In this document: positions 1 through 9,038 of the stretch, one piece after another
Numbering within the stretch: position 1 is the first letter of the stretch
Layout of the letters: each line of letters opens with the position of its first letter
Position numbers and translations under genes: made by a program
The notes under the pieces: model-generated
Told to the model about the DNA's origin: nothing
Seen by the model: only the letters and a program-made list of their open reading frames with translations
The model's database searches: none
Assembly (NCBI RefSeq): GCF_039535115.1
Contig: NZ_BAAAWO010000001.1
Location: 4,509,526 to 4,573,525 of the forward strand
Source: Paeniglutamicibacter sulfureus
GTDB lineage: Bacteria > Actinomycetota > Actinomycetes > Actinomycetales > Micrococcaceae
Direction of reading: 5' to 3'
DNA: 64,000 nucleotides

Positions 1-339
1 ATCGGACTGAACCTCGAGCGTGCCCTGTTGCACGATCGGTTGGCGGCACGGGTGGGCAAGATGGTCGAGCTCGGTCTGTTGGAGGAGGTGCGCCGGCTTG
101 ATGCCCAGGGGCTTCGGGATGGAAAGACCGCCTCGCGGGCCATAGGCTATGCCCAGTTCCTGGCGGTGCTCGACGGCACCATGTCGGTGAAGGAAGCCAC
201 GGAAAAGACGGTGATTGCCACGCGCCAATTTGCGCGCCGGCAGGTCACCTGGTTCGGGGCCGATGACCGGGTGAACTGGTTTGACCCGACGGATCCCCAC
301 ATGCTGTCGAGGGTCCTGGAGACCATCCGGAAACCCTGA
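1..339 (+). CDS. miaA: tRNA dimethylallyltransferase MiaA, C-terminal part
   Basis: The reading frame is open from the first base of the window, so only the last 112 residues are present. MiaA transfers a dimethylallyl group to A37 of tRNAs that read codons starting with U. The visible part matches the MiaA C-terminus: an arginine-rich RKL-type helix region ([10 protein letters not shown]), the RAIGYAQ segment, and the terminal [12 protein letters not shown] signature followed by a D-W-F-D tail. The neighbouring dapF downstream is the usual actinobacterial order. The start and the P-loop lie outside the window. Confidence 0.93.
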   Translation: MGLNLERALLHDRLAARVGKMVELGLLEEVRRLDAQGLRDGKTASRAIGYAQFLAVLDGTMSVKEATEKTVIATRQFARRQVTWFGADDRVNWFDPTDPHMLSRVLETIRKP

Positions 340-406
340 TCCGCGGCCTTGGCGGGGGCTGGCCGGAAATAGGTGCCGCGGCCTGGATCCCCGTATCCTT
401 GGAGGC

Positions 407-1363
407 ATGAGTGCGAGCAAACCCGCCATGACGACCACGCCAACCCTGCAGTCCATCGTGGGTGGCCTGAGCTATGCCAAGGGACACGGAACCGGAAACG
501 ATTTCGTCCTCATTTCCGACCCGGCGGATGAACACCGGCTCGAGGCCGAACAGGTCGCCGCGCTTTGTGACAGGCACCGCGGCATTGGCGCCGACGGCTT
601 GATCCGCGCGGTTCCCTCCAGCTCGCTGGCGGAGGGCAGGGAAGTCCTGGAAACGAGCCCCGAGGCCTATTGGTTCATGGACTACCGCAACGGCGACGGG
701 TCCGTGTCGGAGATGTGCGGCAATGGCGTGCGCGTGTTCGTCCATTTCCTACTGAGCGAAAAGCTGGTGGAGCTTCCGGTGGGGGAGCAGCTGGCCATTG
801 GCACGCGGGCCGGAGTGAAGCTGGTGACCCGTCTTGAGGACGGATATGCCGTGGACATGGGTCCCTGGGAGTTCATCTTCGAGCAGGCAGCCAAGCAAAA
901 CGGGCTGGATTCGAAGGTTTCCACCGCCGGACTGGGCAATGCCCGCGGTGCCCTAAGCATTTCCATGGGCAACCCCCACACCGTCGTGGCACTGGCCAAC
1001 GCCGGTGAATTGGAAAACCTGGAGCTCTTTGCGATCCCCGAGGTGCAGCCGCTGCCCCCGCACGGCACCAACGTCGAATACGTCCTTGCCGCAGACCCGG
1101 TGGTCCAAGACGGTGTCGGGTCCTTGCGCATGCGCGTGCACGAACGCGGCGTGGGGGAGACCCTGTCGTGCGGCACCGGGGCCTGCGCCGCCGCCGCTGC
1201 CACGCGACACTGGGCCCAGGCCCAGGACATCCGAAACTGGAAGGTCCAGGTGCCCGGCGGCGAGGTTGGCATCGAGTTCATCCGGGGAGCCACGGGACGT
1301 GAACACGTGGTGCTCAGCGGGCCCGCAGTCCTGGTCTCCCGCGGCCGGATCACCGAGATCTGA
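407..1363 (+). CDS. dapF: Diaminopimelate epimerase
   Basis: Converts LL-diaminopimelate to the meso form for lysine and peptidoglycan synthesis. The 318-residue protein shows the family landmarks: KGHGTGNDF near the N-terminus, the first catalytic cysteine in MCGNGVR, SMGNPHTV, and the second catalytic cysteine in LSCGTGACA. The frame stays open upstream into miaA, but homology starts near the ATG at 407. The GGAGG there leaves only one base before this ATG, which is too tight for a ribosome site. A TATCCT hexamer seven bases before the ATG fits a leaderless start instead. The ATG at 428 is the alternative start. Confidence 0.93.
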   Translation: MSASKPAMTTTPTLQSIVGGLSYAKGHGTGNDFVLISDPADEHRLEAEQVAALCDRHRGIGADGLIRAVPSSSLAEGREVLETSPEAYWFMDYRNGDGSVSEMCGNGVRVFVHFLLSEKLVELPVGEQLAIGTRAGVKLVTRLEDGYAVDMGPWEFIFEQAAKQNGLDSKVSTAGLGNARGALSISMGNPHTVVALANAGELENLELFAIPEVQPLPPHGTNVEYVLAADPVVQDGVGSLRMRVHERGVGETLSCGTGACAAAAATRHWAQAQDIRNWKVQVPGGEVGIEFIRGATGREHVVLSGPAVLVSRGRITEI

Positions 1364-1368
1364 GACAG

Positions 1369-1405
1369 CAATGGCCGGATTCCCGCAAGGGGAATCCGGC
1401 CATTG
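1369..1405. terminator. Bidirectional terminator between dapF and the methyltransferase gene
   Basis: A perfect 16-bp inverted repeat (1369-1384 with 1390-1405) has a 5-base loop and lies between two convergent genes. It can form the same hairpin in either transcript, although it has no strong T-run. Confidence 0.8.
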
Positions 1406-1417
1406 GCGTAAAGAGGG

Positions 1418-2035
1418 CTAGGAGGCCTCGGGGCGCGCCACGCGCAGAATGCGGAAGGCCTTGTCCGTCGAGACCCGCTCGATGTCCCAGTCCTGGGGCA
1501 GGACAGTGCCCAGCCACTTCTGCAGGGAATCGGCACCCAGGTTCTTCTGGACCACCAGCCAGGCGATCCCGCCCGGGGCCAGTCGCGGAAGCCACAGCAG
1601 CAAAAGCTCGTGCAGGGCCTCTTTGCCGATGCGGATCGGAGGATTCGACCACATCGTGTCGAATGTCAGCTCCGGGTCGATTGCTTCGGGAAGCGCCACG
1701 ACCACGTTTTTCAATCCCAGGGCTGCGGCATTGTCACGGGTCAGGCCGAGGCTTCGCTCGTTCACATCAACCCCGTACACCGTCGCCTCCGGGGAGGCCA
1801 TGGCCATCGAGAGCGCAATGGGTCCCCAGCCGCAGCCGATGTCCAGGAGGTTTCCGCTGACCGAGGGATCGGGAACGCCGTCCAGGAGAATGGCGGTTCC
1901 CTTGTCGATCCTGTCCGGGCTGAAGATGCCGCCGGAGGTTTGCACCTTGTGCACGGCGCCGCGCAACTCGACGCTGATGTGGCGCCGCTTCTCTGGGGTG
2001 GAAGGCTGGGCGCTGAAATAATGTTCCGGGCTCAT
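1418..2035 (-). CDS. Class I SAM methyltransferase, RsmC/RlmG-like
   Basis: A 205-residue methyltransferase of the MTS (methyltransferase small) family. The SAM-binding motif I is LLDIGCGWGPIAL, the acidic end of strand 2 is VYGVDVNERS, and the catalytic motif IV is WSNPPIRIG. The NPP motif is typical of N-methylation of exocyclic amino groups of guanine in rRNA, so a 16S or 23S rRNA guanine-N2 methyltransferase is the most likely role. The protein is about half the length of E. coli RsmC because the N-terminal duplicated domain is missing, which is common in actinobacteria. The exact target base cannot be read from sequence. Confidence 0.85.
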   Translation of the reverse strand: MSPEHYFSAQPSTPEKRRHISVELRGAVHKVQTSGGIFSPDRIDKGTAILLDGVPDPSVSGNLLDIGCGWGPIALSMAMASPEATVYGVDVNERSLGLTRDNAAALGLKNVVVALPEAIDPELTFDTMWSNPPIRIGKEALHELLLLWLPRLAPGGIAWLVVQKNLGADSLQKWLGTVLPQDWDIERVSTDKAFRILRVARPEAS

Positions 2036-2608
2036 CTTGGCAGGTTAACCGCCCGGGGGCGGCAAACCCAAACCCGTGGCACGAATTCGGGCGCTGGAAG
2101 TGTGTGAGATGCCTCAATGCGCCAAGCCGGGGCAAGTGATAGAGTTTTCCCTATGACTTTCCTGTAAGACGCATCAAGCACACCATCGACCCCGGGTCCT
2201 TCCCCCACTGGAGCTGCAGGCTCATTGGCTGGAAGGCGGCCCACTGAGGGCGATTGGCTGTCGCGCCGAAAAGTCATTCCGCCGAGGCGAACCTTCGAAA
2301 CCATAACGTTTCCAAGATCAGGTTCGCGCGAGGGCGCATCACTTTTCGCGATCGACATGGCCCGCGCCGCGTATGCAGGCGCCGGCCCCACGCAATCGCC
2401 ATTCCCAGCACGAGCGAGACTCCGACTCGATCGTGCCACTGACACTGACACCAAATTCGGCGCTTGCCGACCCGCGCGCGGCATCCAGCCCAAGGAGCAA
2501 ACCATGCATCCATTCACCGAACCCGGACATCCAAGCAACCAATCCACGCACAACGCCGCTTCTGTGGGTGCGGGGCACTATTCTGGAATACAGCAAACTA
2601 AGGGGAAC
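2036..2608. other. 573-bp intergenic region before hflX
   Basis: No convincing gene. It separates two divergent genes and should hold both promoters. The hflX frame stays open upstream, with an ATG at 2504 preceded by AAGGAG at a good distance, but the 35 codons from 2504 to 2608 use rare codons such as ATA and look like leader rather than protein. An early T-rich stretch near 2150 (TTTTCCCTATGACT) may be a promoter. Confidence 0.5.
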
Positions 2609-4180
2609 ATGACCAATCCACAAACTTCCGGCCCGCAGGACAACGAGATGGACGAGGCCAAGCTCCAAGCCGCCATCGAACGGATCCTCGCCAGCGACAA
2701 GGCCGCGGCCAGCAAGAGCAGCCACTTCGGCGCACCCGAAGACGAGGGCGTGCTTTCCGGACGGGCCCAGGCCCTGAGCAAGTTCACCGGCGAGCATTCC
2801 TCCTCCGACGGCGACCAGCAGGAGTTGGCCGAACGCCGAGCCCTGAGGCGCGGCGCCAGCCTTTCAACCGAACTCGAGGACGTCACCGAGGTCGAATACC
2901 GCCAGCTGCGCCTCGAGCGCGTCGTGCTGGCCGGCATTTGGAACGAGGGGACCGCCCAGGATGCGGAAAACTCGCTGCGCGAGTTGGCGGCACTGGCCGA
3001 GACCGCGGGTTCGGAAGTGCTCGACGGAATGGTGCAGCGCCGTGCAAAGCCGGATCCCGGCACGTACCTGGGATCGGGCAAGGCCTTGGAATTGCGCGAA
3101 ATCGTGGCGGCCACCGGTGCCGACACCGTCATCATCGACACCGAACTCGCCCCGTCGCAGCGCCGCGCCCTGGAAGACGTCGTCAAGGTCAAAGTCATTG
3201 ACCGCACCGCCTTGATCCTGGACATCTTTGCCCAGCATGCCAAAAGCCACGAGGGCCGCGCCCAGGTCGAACTCGCCCAGCTCGAATACCTCCTGCCGCG
3301 CCTGCGCGGCTGGGGCGACTCGATGTCCCGCCAGGCCGGTGGCCGCGTGGGTGCTGCAGGCGGCGGCATCGGATCCCGCGGCCCGGGTGAAACCAAGATC
3401 GAACTGGACCGCCGGCGCATTCGCGACCGCATGGCAAAGCTCCGCAAGGAGATCAAGGGAATGCTGCCGGCCCGCGAGTCCAAGCGCGCGAACCGCAAGC
3501 GCAATGCGGTGCCGTCGGTGGCCATTGCCGGGTACACCAACGCCGGCAAGTCCTCGTTGCTCAACCGGCTCACAGATGCCGGGGCACTGGTCGAAAACGC
3601 CCTGTTCGCAACGCTGGATCCCACGGTCCGCCAGGCCGAAACCAGCGACGGGCTGACCTATACGCTCGCTGACACCGTCGGCTTCGTGAAGTCACTGCCC
3701 ACCCAGCTGATCGAGGCCTTCCGCTCCACCTTGGAGGAAGTGGCCGACGCCGATTTGATCCTGCACGTTGTGGATGCGTCGCACCCGGACCCGGAAGGCC
3801 AGATCCAAGCCGTGCGCGAGGTGCTCAACGACGTCGACGCGCGCAACATCCCGGAGATCATTGTCCTGAACAAGGCGGATGTCGCCGACCCGTTCGTGGT
3901 CGAGCGCCTGCGCCAGCGCGAGCCGAACCACGTCATCGTCTCGGCGCGCACCGGCGAAGGCATCGACGAATTGCAGGCCCGGATCAGCGCCGCAATCCCG
4001 AGGCCCAATGTCCAACTAGAATTGATGATTCCCTATGATCGAGGCGACGTGGTCAACAAGCTCCACGGCGCCGAGGCCGAGATCCTGGCCGTCGAACACA
4101 CCGAAACGGGAACCCGCATGATGGTCAAGGTCCGCGAAAGCATGGCCGCAGAAGTGGAGCAATTTAGTATTCATGGCTGA
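2609..4180 (+). CDS. hflX: GTPase HflX
   Basis: A translational GTPase that binds the 50S subunit and splits stalled or stressed ribosomes. The 523-residue protein has a long acidic N-terminal extension, the HflX N-domain with the GPGETKIELDRRRIRDR signature, and a TRAFAC GTPase domain with GYTNAGKSS (P-loop), DTVGF (switch II) and NKAD (base specificity). The start at 2609 follows AGGGG. An in-frame ATG at 2504 has better ribosome-site spacing and would add 35 residues. The stop overlaps the start of the helicase gene by 8 bases, so the two are probably co-translated. Confidence 0.93.
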   Translation: MTNPQTSGPQDNEMDEAKLQAAIERILASDKAAASKSSHFGAPEDEGVLSGRAQALSKFTGEHSSSDGDQQELAERRALRRGASLSTELEDVTEVEYRQLRLERVVLAGIWNEGTAQDAENSLRELAALAETAGSEVLDGMVQRRAKPDPGTYLGSGKALELREIVAATGADTVIIDTELAPSQRRALEDVVKVKVIDRTALILDIFAQHAKSHEGRAQVELAQLEYLLPRLRGWGDSMSRQAGGRVGAAGGGIGSRGPGETKIELDRRRIRDRMAKLRKEIKGMLPARESKRANRKRNAVPSVAIAGYTNAGKSSLLNRLTDAGALVENALFATLDPTVRQAETSDGLTYTLADTVGFVKSLPTQLIEAFRSTLEEVADADLILHVVDASHPDPEGQIQAVREVLNDVDARNIPEIIVLNKADVADPFVVERLRQREPNHVIVSARTGEGIDELQARISAAIPRPNVQLELMIPYDRGDVVNKLHGAEAEILAVEHTETGTRMMVKVRESMAAEVEQFSIHG

Positions 4181-6179
4181 GGAATCAGAGGTCATCGCCC
4201 TGTTGGACGAAGCAGTGTCCAGCATGGGCGGGCAAAGCCGTCCGGGCCAGCACGAGATGACACGCCAGGTCGTGCGCGCCATGGAAACCGGTGAACACCT
4301 GCTGGTGCAGGCAGGAACCGGAACCGGCAAGTCCATGGCCTATCTGGTTCCGGCGCTGGCGCACGCGCTGGGATCCGAAAAACCTGTGGTGATTTCCACC
4401 GCAACCCTCGCGCTGCAGGCGCAGATCGTCGGGCGCGATGTGCCGCGCCTGTTGTCGTCCCTGAAAGACAAACTGCCACGCGAGATGGAAGTGGCCCTGG
4501 TCAAGGGCCGCTCCAACTACGTGTGCCAGTACAAACTCAGCGGCGGATACCCGGACGACGACGAGGGCGCCCTGTTTTCCATGGAATCCGGCACCCCCGT
4601 TCTCGGTGGTTCCTCCGAGGGCCCCGGCTCTGCCCTGGGCCAGGAAGTGGTGCGCCTGCGGCAGTGGGCCGAACGAACCGACAGCGGTGACCGCGACGAC
4701 CTGACCCCGGGAGTCAGCGACAAGGCCTGGCGCCAGGTTTCGGTCAGCGCGATGGACTGCCTGGGCGCGCAAAAGTGCCCCATGGCCGCCGAATGTTTCA
4801 GCGAACTGGCACGCGCCCGAGCGGCCGACGCCGACGTGGTGATCACCAACCACGCCATGCTGGCCGTCTCGGCCTTCGAAGGCCTGGCCGTGCTGCCGGA
4901 CTTCGACACCGTCATCATTGACGAGGCCCACGAGCTGCAGGACCGGGTGACCAGCTCGGTGACGCGGCCGCTGTCGGTCAACATGGTCCAGACCGCCGCT
5001 TCGGCTGCCCGCAAGCACTGCTCGGTGAGCGTGGACGCGCTGAACCAGGGCGCCAAGGCCCTGCAGCGTGCGCTGGAGGGAGTGCCCACCGGGCTCATGG
5101 CCCGCGGCCTGAACGAGGACCAGGAAGCCGCGATCAACCAGATCGCCGAAGCCGCACGCGTGGTGCTCTCCGACTCCAAGCCCGAGGCCAACGCCCCTGC
5201 GGACGGGGGACGCCAGATGGCCCGTTCCCAGGTCATGTACCTGGTGGAGCAATGCACCAAGATGCTTGAAATGACCGAGGAGCGCGAGGTGATCTGGGCC
5301 TCTCGGCCCGGCCACTTCAGCCCCGGGGAGGGCTATGTCCAACCGGACGAGTCAAGCCAGCCGACCTTGATGGTTGCACCGCTCTCGGTGGCGGGAAAAC
5401 TCAGGGAAGGTCTCTTCGACGGCCGGACCGTCATCCTCACGAGCGCAACCCTGGCCATCGGTGCGGCGTTTGAACCGGTGGCAGGATCCCTGGGGCTCGT
5501 GGGGGACGGGGCGCCGACCTGGAACGGCGTCGACGTCGGCAGTCCCTTCGACTATCCCAAGCAGGGCATCCTCTACGTTGCCAAACACCTGGCCAAGCCC
5601 GGGCGCCAAATGTCCCAGGAGACGCTTGCAGAGATCGAGGATCTCATCAAGGCCTCCAACGGCGGGGCGCTGGCGCTGTTTACCTCCCGCCGCGCGGCCG
5701 AGGACGCTGCGGAGATCCTGCGCGCACGCCTGGACATTCCCATCCTGTGCCAGGGCGAGTCCAGCATGAAGGCGCTGGTCGACCAGTTCTCGGCGGAGCC
5801 CGATACCTGCCTCTTTGGGACGATGACGCTGTGGCAGGGCGTCGATGTGCCGGGAAACGCCTGCCGATTGGTCATCATCGACAAGATCCCGTTCCCGCGC
5901 CCGGATGATCCGCTCTCCTCGGCACGCAGCCGCGATGTCGCCAAGCACGGCGGAAACGGTTTCATGGCCGTGGCCGCAAGCCATGCGGCGGTGCGTCTGG
6001 CACAGGGTGCGGGCCGCCTGATCCGCTCGGTCAACGACAAGGGCGTGGTCGCGGTGCTCGACTCGCGCCTGGCCACCGAACGCTACGGAACGTTCCTGCG
6101 GGCTTCCCTGCCACCGCTGTGGGCAACACCGAACAAGGCCACCGTCATTTCCGCGCTCGAAAGGCTCAGCGAGGGCTGA
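4173..6179 (+). CDS. dinG: ATP-dependent DNA helicase, DinG/YoaA type
   Basis: A 668-residue superfamily 2 helicase of the XPD/DinG group. It shows motif I QAGTGTGKSMAYLVP, the four-cysteine region between about residues 110 and 210 (CQYK, MDCLGAQKCPMAAECF) that in DinG/XPD holds a 4Fe-4S cluster, the DEAH box IIDEAHELQD, and the C-terminal motifs QGVDVPG and QGAGRLIRS. These enzymes unwind DNA 5' to 3' and are linked to repair and R-loop removal. It overlaps hflX by 8 bases and lies next to lexA, but no SOS box precedes it. Confidence 0.9.
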   Translation: MAEESEVIALLDEAVSSMGGQSRPGQHEMTRQVVRAMETGEHLLVQAGTGTGKSMAYLVPALAHALGSEKPVVISTATLALQAQIVGRDVPRLLSSLKDKLPREMEVALVKGRSNYVCQYKLSGGYPDDDEGALFSMESGTPVLGGSSEGPGSALGQEVVRLRQWAERTDSGDRDDLTPGVSDKAWRQVSVSAMDCLGAQKCPMAAECFSELARARAADADVVITNHAMLAVSAFEGLAVLPDFDTVIIDEAHELQDRVTSSVTRPLSVNMVQTAASAARKHCSVSVDALNQGAKALQRALEGVPTGLMARGLNEDQEAAINQIAEAARVVLSDSKPEANAPADGGRQMARSQVMYLVEQCTKMLEMTEEREVIWASRPGHFSPGEGYVQPDESSQPTLMVAPLSVAGKLREGLFDGRTVILTSATLAIGAAFEPVAGSLGLVGDGAPTWNGVDVGSPFDYPKQGILYVAKHLAKPGRQMSQETLAEIEDLIKASNGGALALFTSRRAAEDAAEILRARLDIPILCQGESSMKALVDQFSAEPDTCLFGTMTLWQGVDVPGNACRLVIIDKIPFPRPDDPLSSARSRDVAKHGGNGFMAVAASHAAVRLAQGAGRLIRSVNDKGVVAVLDSRLATERYGTFLRASLPPLWATPNKATVISALERLSEG

Positions 6180-6233
6180 GCACGTTGCCTTGCAGGCATC
6201 CCGGTCGCGGGAGATGTGCAGGGTGCGCAAACA

Positions 6234-6269
6234 ACAGCGAGGGCCGATCCGATGATCGGCCCTCGCTGT
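6234..6269. terminator. Bidirectional terminator between dinG and lexA
   Basis: A perfect 16-bp stem (6234-6249 with 6254-6269) closed by a CGAT loop, placed between convergent genes. Confidence 0.85.
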
Positions 6270-6296
6270 GTTGCGGGATGAGTTGTGGCTGCGGAC

Positions 6297-7016
6297 CTAG
6301 ACGGAGCGCATGACCGATACGACCTTGCCCATGACGGTTGCGGCGTCACCAAGGATCGGTTCGTATCGGGAGTTCTGCGGCAAAAGCCAGGTGTGGCCAT
6401 CGCGCTGGCGGAAGGTCTTCACCGTGGCTTCGTCCTCGAGCAACGCGGCGACGATGTCGCCGTTGTTCGCCGTCGGCTGGCGCCTCACGACAACCCAGTC
6501 GCCGTCGCAGATGGCGGCATCGATCATGGAGTCGCCGCTGACCTTGAGCATGAAGAGCTCGCCATGCCCCACCAGCTGGCGCGGCAAGGCGAAAACGTCC
6601 TCGATCGCCTGGTCGGCCAGGATCGGTCCGCCGGCGGCAATGCGCCCCACCAGGGGGACCATGGCGGTGTCCGCGGAGGTTGTCAGTTCCGAGACGTTCA
6701 TGCCGTTGGCTGCCCTGAGATCCGACTGGCCCTCCACCACCTCGAGCTTGGCCTCGCTCTTGAGCTGCAACGGCAGCAGGATCTCCATGGCGCGCGGGCG
6801 GCGCGGATCGCGCCTGATGTAGCCAAGTTTCTCGAGCTGGCTGAGCTGGTGGGTCACGCTCGAGAGGCTGGCAAGTCCCACGGCGTCCCCGATTTCACGC
6901 ATCGACGGCGGGTAGCCGTTGCTGCTCACGGAGCGCTGGATGGTCTCCAGGACCTTCTTCTGGCGAATGGTCAGGCTCTTCGCGTCGCGTCGAGGGGTTC
7001 GTTGTTCGGTCGTCAT
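6297..7016 (-). CDS. lexA: SOS regulator LexA
   Basis: Repressor of the SOS regulon and self-cleaving protease. The 239-residue protein has an N-terminal winged helix ([12 protein letters not shown], then [16 protein letters not shown]), a linker with the Ala-Gly cleavage site in RIAAGGPIL, the catalytic serine in [12 protein letters not shown] and the catalytic lysine in EATVKTF. The ATG at 7016 follows a GAGG ribosome site at 8 bases; an upstream in-frame start at 7064 lacks one. It is divergent from a LysM gene, the same layout as lexA-yneA in Bacillus. Autoregulation is likely through the box at 7137-7152. Confidence 0.96.
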   Translation of the reverse strand: MTTEQRTPRRDAKSLTIRQKKVLETIQRSVSSNGYPPSMREIGDAVGLASLSSVTHQLSQLEKLGYIRRDPRRPRAMEILLPLQLKSEAKLEVVEGQSDLRAANGMNVSELTTSADTAMVPLVGRIAAGGPILADQAIEDVFALPRQLVGHGELFMLKVSGDSMIDAAICDGDWVVVRRQPTANNGDIVAALLEDEATVKTFRQRDGHTWLLPQNSRYEPILGDAATVMGKVVSVMRSV

Positions 7017-7111
7017 TGTCAATGCCTCATCCCGATCGTCGCCGGTTGCCCGCGCGTGCCGCAAATTGTCGGTGTGGGTTGATGTAGTAAATACATCGCT
7101 TCACAACCAAC

Positions 7112-7140
7112 ATCCTAGTAGACAAAGTCACTGCTTTCAA
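7112..7140 (-). promoter_or_regulatory. lexA promoter
   Basis: On the minus strand, TTGAAA (7140-7135) and TAGGAT (7117-7112) are separated by exactly 17 bases. This fits a sigma-70 class promoter reading into lexA, with a leader of about 90 bases. Confidence 0.65.
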
Positions 7141-7152
7141 AGATTTGTTCGA
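7137..7152. promoter_or_regulatory. Degenerate SOS box over the lexA -35
   Basis: The minus strand reads TCGAACAAATCTTTGA, matching 10 of the 12 fixed positions of the Gram-positive/actinobacterial pattern TCGAAC-N4-GTTCGA. It overlaps the -35 of lexA, which suits autorepression. Confidence 0.5.
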
Positions 7153-7203
7153 ACAGATCTGGACACGTGTCGTCGAAAAGTGCTAGAAATAAGATACGCA
7201 CTA

Positions 7204-7217
7204 CGAACACATGTTCG
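7204..7217. promoter_or_regulatory. SOS box (LexA site) of the LysM gene
   Basis: CGAACACATGTTCG is a perfect match to CGAAC-N4-GTTCG. A TAAGAT hexamer at 7190-7195 lies just upstream, so a LexA dimer here would sit at the transcription start of the LysM gene. Confidence 0.8.
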
Positions 7218-7304
7218 AAAGATGCGTTCGAATAATCGTCACGTGTTCGACTAGGCGCCCCAGGGTCCCAGCCGGCCACGTGAATTCAGAGGAAAGGCAA
7301 AGAC

Positions 7305-7691
7305 ATGGCAAACACTGCTTTCTCGGCCCCGCTCCACCTTGTAACATCCGACGACTACTTGCCCGAATCCCAGCCAACGCTGGCACCCCTGCGGCTCACT
7401 CGTCGCGGAAAGTTCGTGCTGATCGGACTTCCCATCTTCGTGGTGAGTGCCGCAGCACTGATGCTCCTGGGCCTGTTCCTTTCCCCGGCCAACGCATCGG
7501 CGGAAGTGCCGCTGGGCGTTGACGCGGTCAGCGTCACCGTCATCGAAGGGGATACGCTGTGGGGGATTGCCCGCGAGTTCGCTCCGCAGCTCGAGCCCCG
7601 CGATGCGGTTCAACAGATCGGCGACCTCAACAACCTCAACAGCTCGGTGCTGCACCCCGGTGCCGAACTCTTCGTTCCCACCGGAAGCTAG
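7305..7691 (+). CDS. LysM-domain membrane protein, probable SOS cell-division inhibitor (YneA-like)
   Basis: A 128-residue protein with a cytoplasmic N-terminus, one membrane segment (about residues 37-62, VLIGLPIFVVSAAALMLLGL) and an extracellular LysM domain (about 76-126, VIEGDTLWGIAREFAP to LHPGAELFVP) that should bind peptidoglycan. It is preceded by AGGAAAGG at 7 bases. The divergent position from lexA and the SOS box in its promoter match yneA of Bacillus and analogous actinobacterial division inhibitors, so a damage-induced block of septation is inferred. Sequence similarity alone would only say LysM protein. Confidence 0.8.
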   Translation: MANTAFSAPLHLVTSDDYLPESQPTLAPLRLTRRGKFVLIGLPIFVVSAAALMLLGLFLSPANASAEVPLGVDAVSVTVIEGDTLWGIAREFAPQLEPRDAVQQIGDLNNLNSSVLHPGAELFVPTGS

Positions 7692-7769
7692 CCCCCGCAC
7701 CGGCGCTCCCGCGGGCGCCGATACAAGGCATTGCGAACCGATTATTACCCTCTGCACCGGCGAAGATTC

Positions 7770-7797
7770 TTGGCCCCACCTGCCACCGCCGTAGACT
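7770..7797 (+). promoter_or_regulatory. Leaderless promoter of hisC
   Basis: TTGGCC at 7770-7775 and TAGACT at 7792-7797 are 16 bases apart. The GTG start of hisC begins 6 bases after the -10, and no ribosome site lies in between, so the transcript probably begins at the start codon. Confidence 0.6.
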
Positions 7798-7803
7798 TGG
7801 CCC

Positions 7804-8925
7804 GTGAATGAACGGCTAAATCGCCTGGCAAATCTGCCCCTGCGAGAAAATCTTCAAGGTCTCGAACCCTACGGTGCTCCCCAAATTGACGTACCGATTC
7901 AGTTGAACGTCAATGAAAACACCCACCCGCTACCCGCGGAAGTGCATCGCGCCATTGTCGAAGAAGTCTCCGCGGCCGCCGTGGGATTGAACCGTTATCC
8001 CGACCGTGAATTCACCGAATTGCGTGAACGTCTTGCCGCGTTCCTGGGCCACGGGCTCGAAGCGGACAACATCTGGGCAGCCAACGGATCCAACGAAGTG
8101 CTCCAGCAAATCCTGCAGGCCTTCGGCGGGCCGGGCCGCACCGTCCTGAGTTTCCCTCCCACCTACTCCATGTATCCGCTGCTGGCAGCAGGGACCGACA
8201 CCACCTACGTTGCGGGAATCCGTTCCGAGGACTATGGACTTTCGGCGGAGGATGCGGCGGCACAGGTTCGTGAGGCCGCGCCGAACATTGTCATCCTGTG
8301 TTCGCCCAACAATCCCACCGGTACCGCGTTGGGACTCGACGTCGTCGAAGCCGTCTACGAAGCCGGCCGGGCCAGCAACGCCATCGTGATCGTTGACGAG
8401 GCCTACGCGGAGTTTGCCCACACCGGGACGCCTTCGGCGTTGTCCCTGCTGCCCGATCGCGAGCGGCTCATTGTCTCGCGCACCATGTCCAAGGCCTTCG
8501 CCTTGGCCGGAGCACGCCTCGGCTACCTTGCCGCGGCCCCGGAGGTCACCGACGCGATCCGCCTGGTGCGCCTGCCGTACCACCTTTCGGCGGTCACCCA
8601 GGCGACCGCGAATGCGGCGTTGAAGCACTCCGACATCCTGCTGGCCAACGTCGAGGCCATCAAGGTCCAGCGGGACCGGATCGTCAACGAGCTCACGCGC
8701 ATGGGGCTGCGCCCTGCCTCCAGCGATTCGAACTTCGTGTTCTTCGGGGGAGTCAAGGACACCAAGGCCATCTGGGAGGGCCTGCTGGAGGCCGGAGTGA
8801 TCATCAGGGATGTCGGGATTCCCGGCCACCTTCGGGTCACCGCGGGCACCGAGGACGAAACCACCGCATTCCTTGTCCGTCTCGAGGAACTGCTCGATCA
8901 GGGTCCTCACACGCACTCACGCTAA
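7804..8925 (+). CDS. hisC: Histidinol-phosphate aminotransferase
   Basis: A PLP-dependent transaminase that makes histidinol phosphate from imidazole-acetol phosphate. The 373-residue protein has the family landmarks: NVNENTHP (substrate and phosphate end), ANGSNEVLQQIL, SPNNPTGTALG, VIVDEAYAEF, and the PLP lysine in SRTMSKAFALAGARLGY. The GTG at 7804 is chosen because of the leaderless promoter signature just before it; an ATG at 7808 is out of frame. It begins the his gene run here, and hisD is not upstream, where the LysM gene lies instead. Confidence 0.94.
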   Translation: MNERLNRLANLPLRENLQGLEPYGAPQIDVPIQLNVNENTHPLPAEVHRAIVEEVSAAAVGLNRYPDREFTELRERLAAFLGHGLEADNIWAANGSNEVLQQILQAFGGPGRTVLSFPPTYSMYPLLAAGTDTTYVAGIRSEDYGLSAEDAAAQVREAAPNIVILCSPNNPTGTALGLDVVEAVYEAGRASNAIVIVDEAYAEFAHTGTPSALSLLPDRERLIVSRTMSKAFALAGARLGYLAAAPEVTDAIRLVRLPYHLSAVTQATANAALKHSDILLANVEAIKVQRDRIVNELTRMGLRPASSDSNFVFFGGVKDTKAIWEGLLEAGVIIRDVGIPGHLRVTAGTEDETTAFLVRLEELLDQGPHTHSR

Positions 8926-8935
8926 ACTTGGTGGG

Positions 8936-9028
8936 GTGGCGCTGGACGCGGCGGGCGAATTTCACGAAATGCCCGGTCGCGCACGAGCCAGCCGCCGCAC
9001 CACATCCTCGTCTCAACGCCTGATCTAA
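8936..9028 (+). CDS. Possible 30-residue leaderless upstream ORF before hisB
   Basis: GTG at 8936 opens a 31-codon frame ending in TAA at 9026-9028. A TAAACT hexamer at 8923-8928 lies exactly 7 bases before it, the spacing seen at several other starts in this window. The stop touches the AAGGA ribosome site of hisB. The peptide (begins [14 protein letters not shown], then arginine- and serine-rich) has one histidine and no run of His codons, so it is not a classical his attenuator. It may only mark a promoter inside the operon. Function unknown. Confidence 0.35.
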   Translation: MALDAAGEFHEMPGRARASRRTTSSSQRLI

Positions 9029-9038
9029 AGGAATGTGC

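Noticed and set aside
7081..7097. GATGTA-GTAAA-TACATC inverted repeat downstream of the lexA promoter
   Set aside because: It is a real palindrome in the lexA leader but does not fit the LexA pattern, and I cannot link it to a known regulator.
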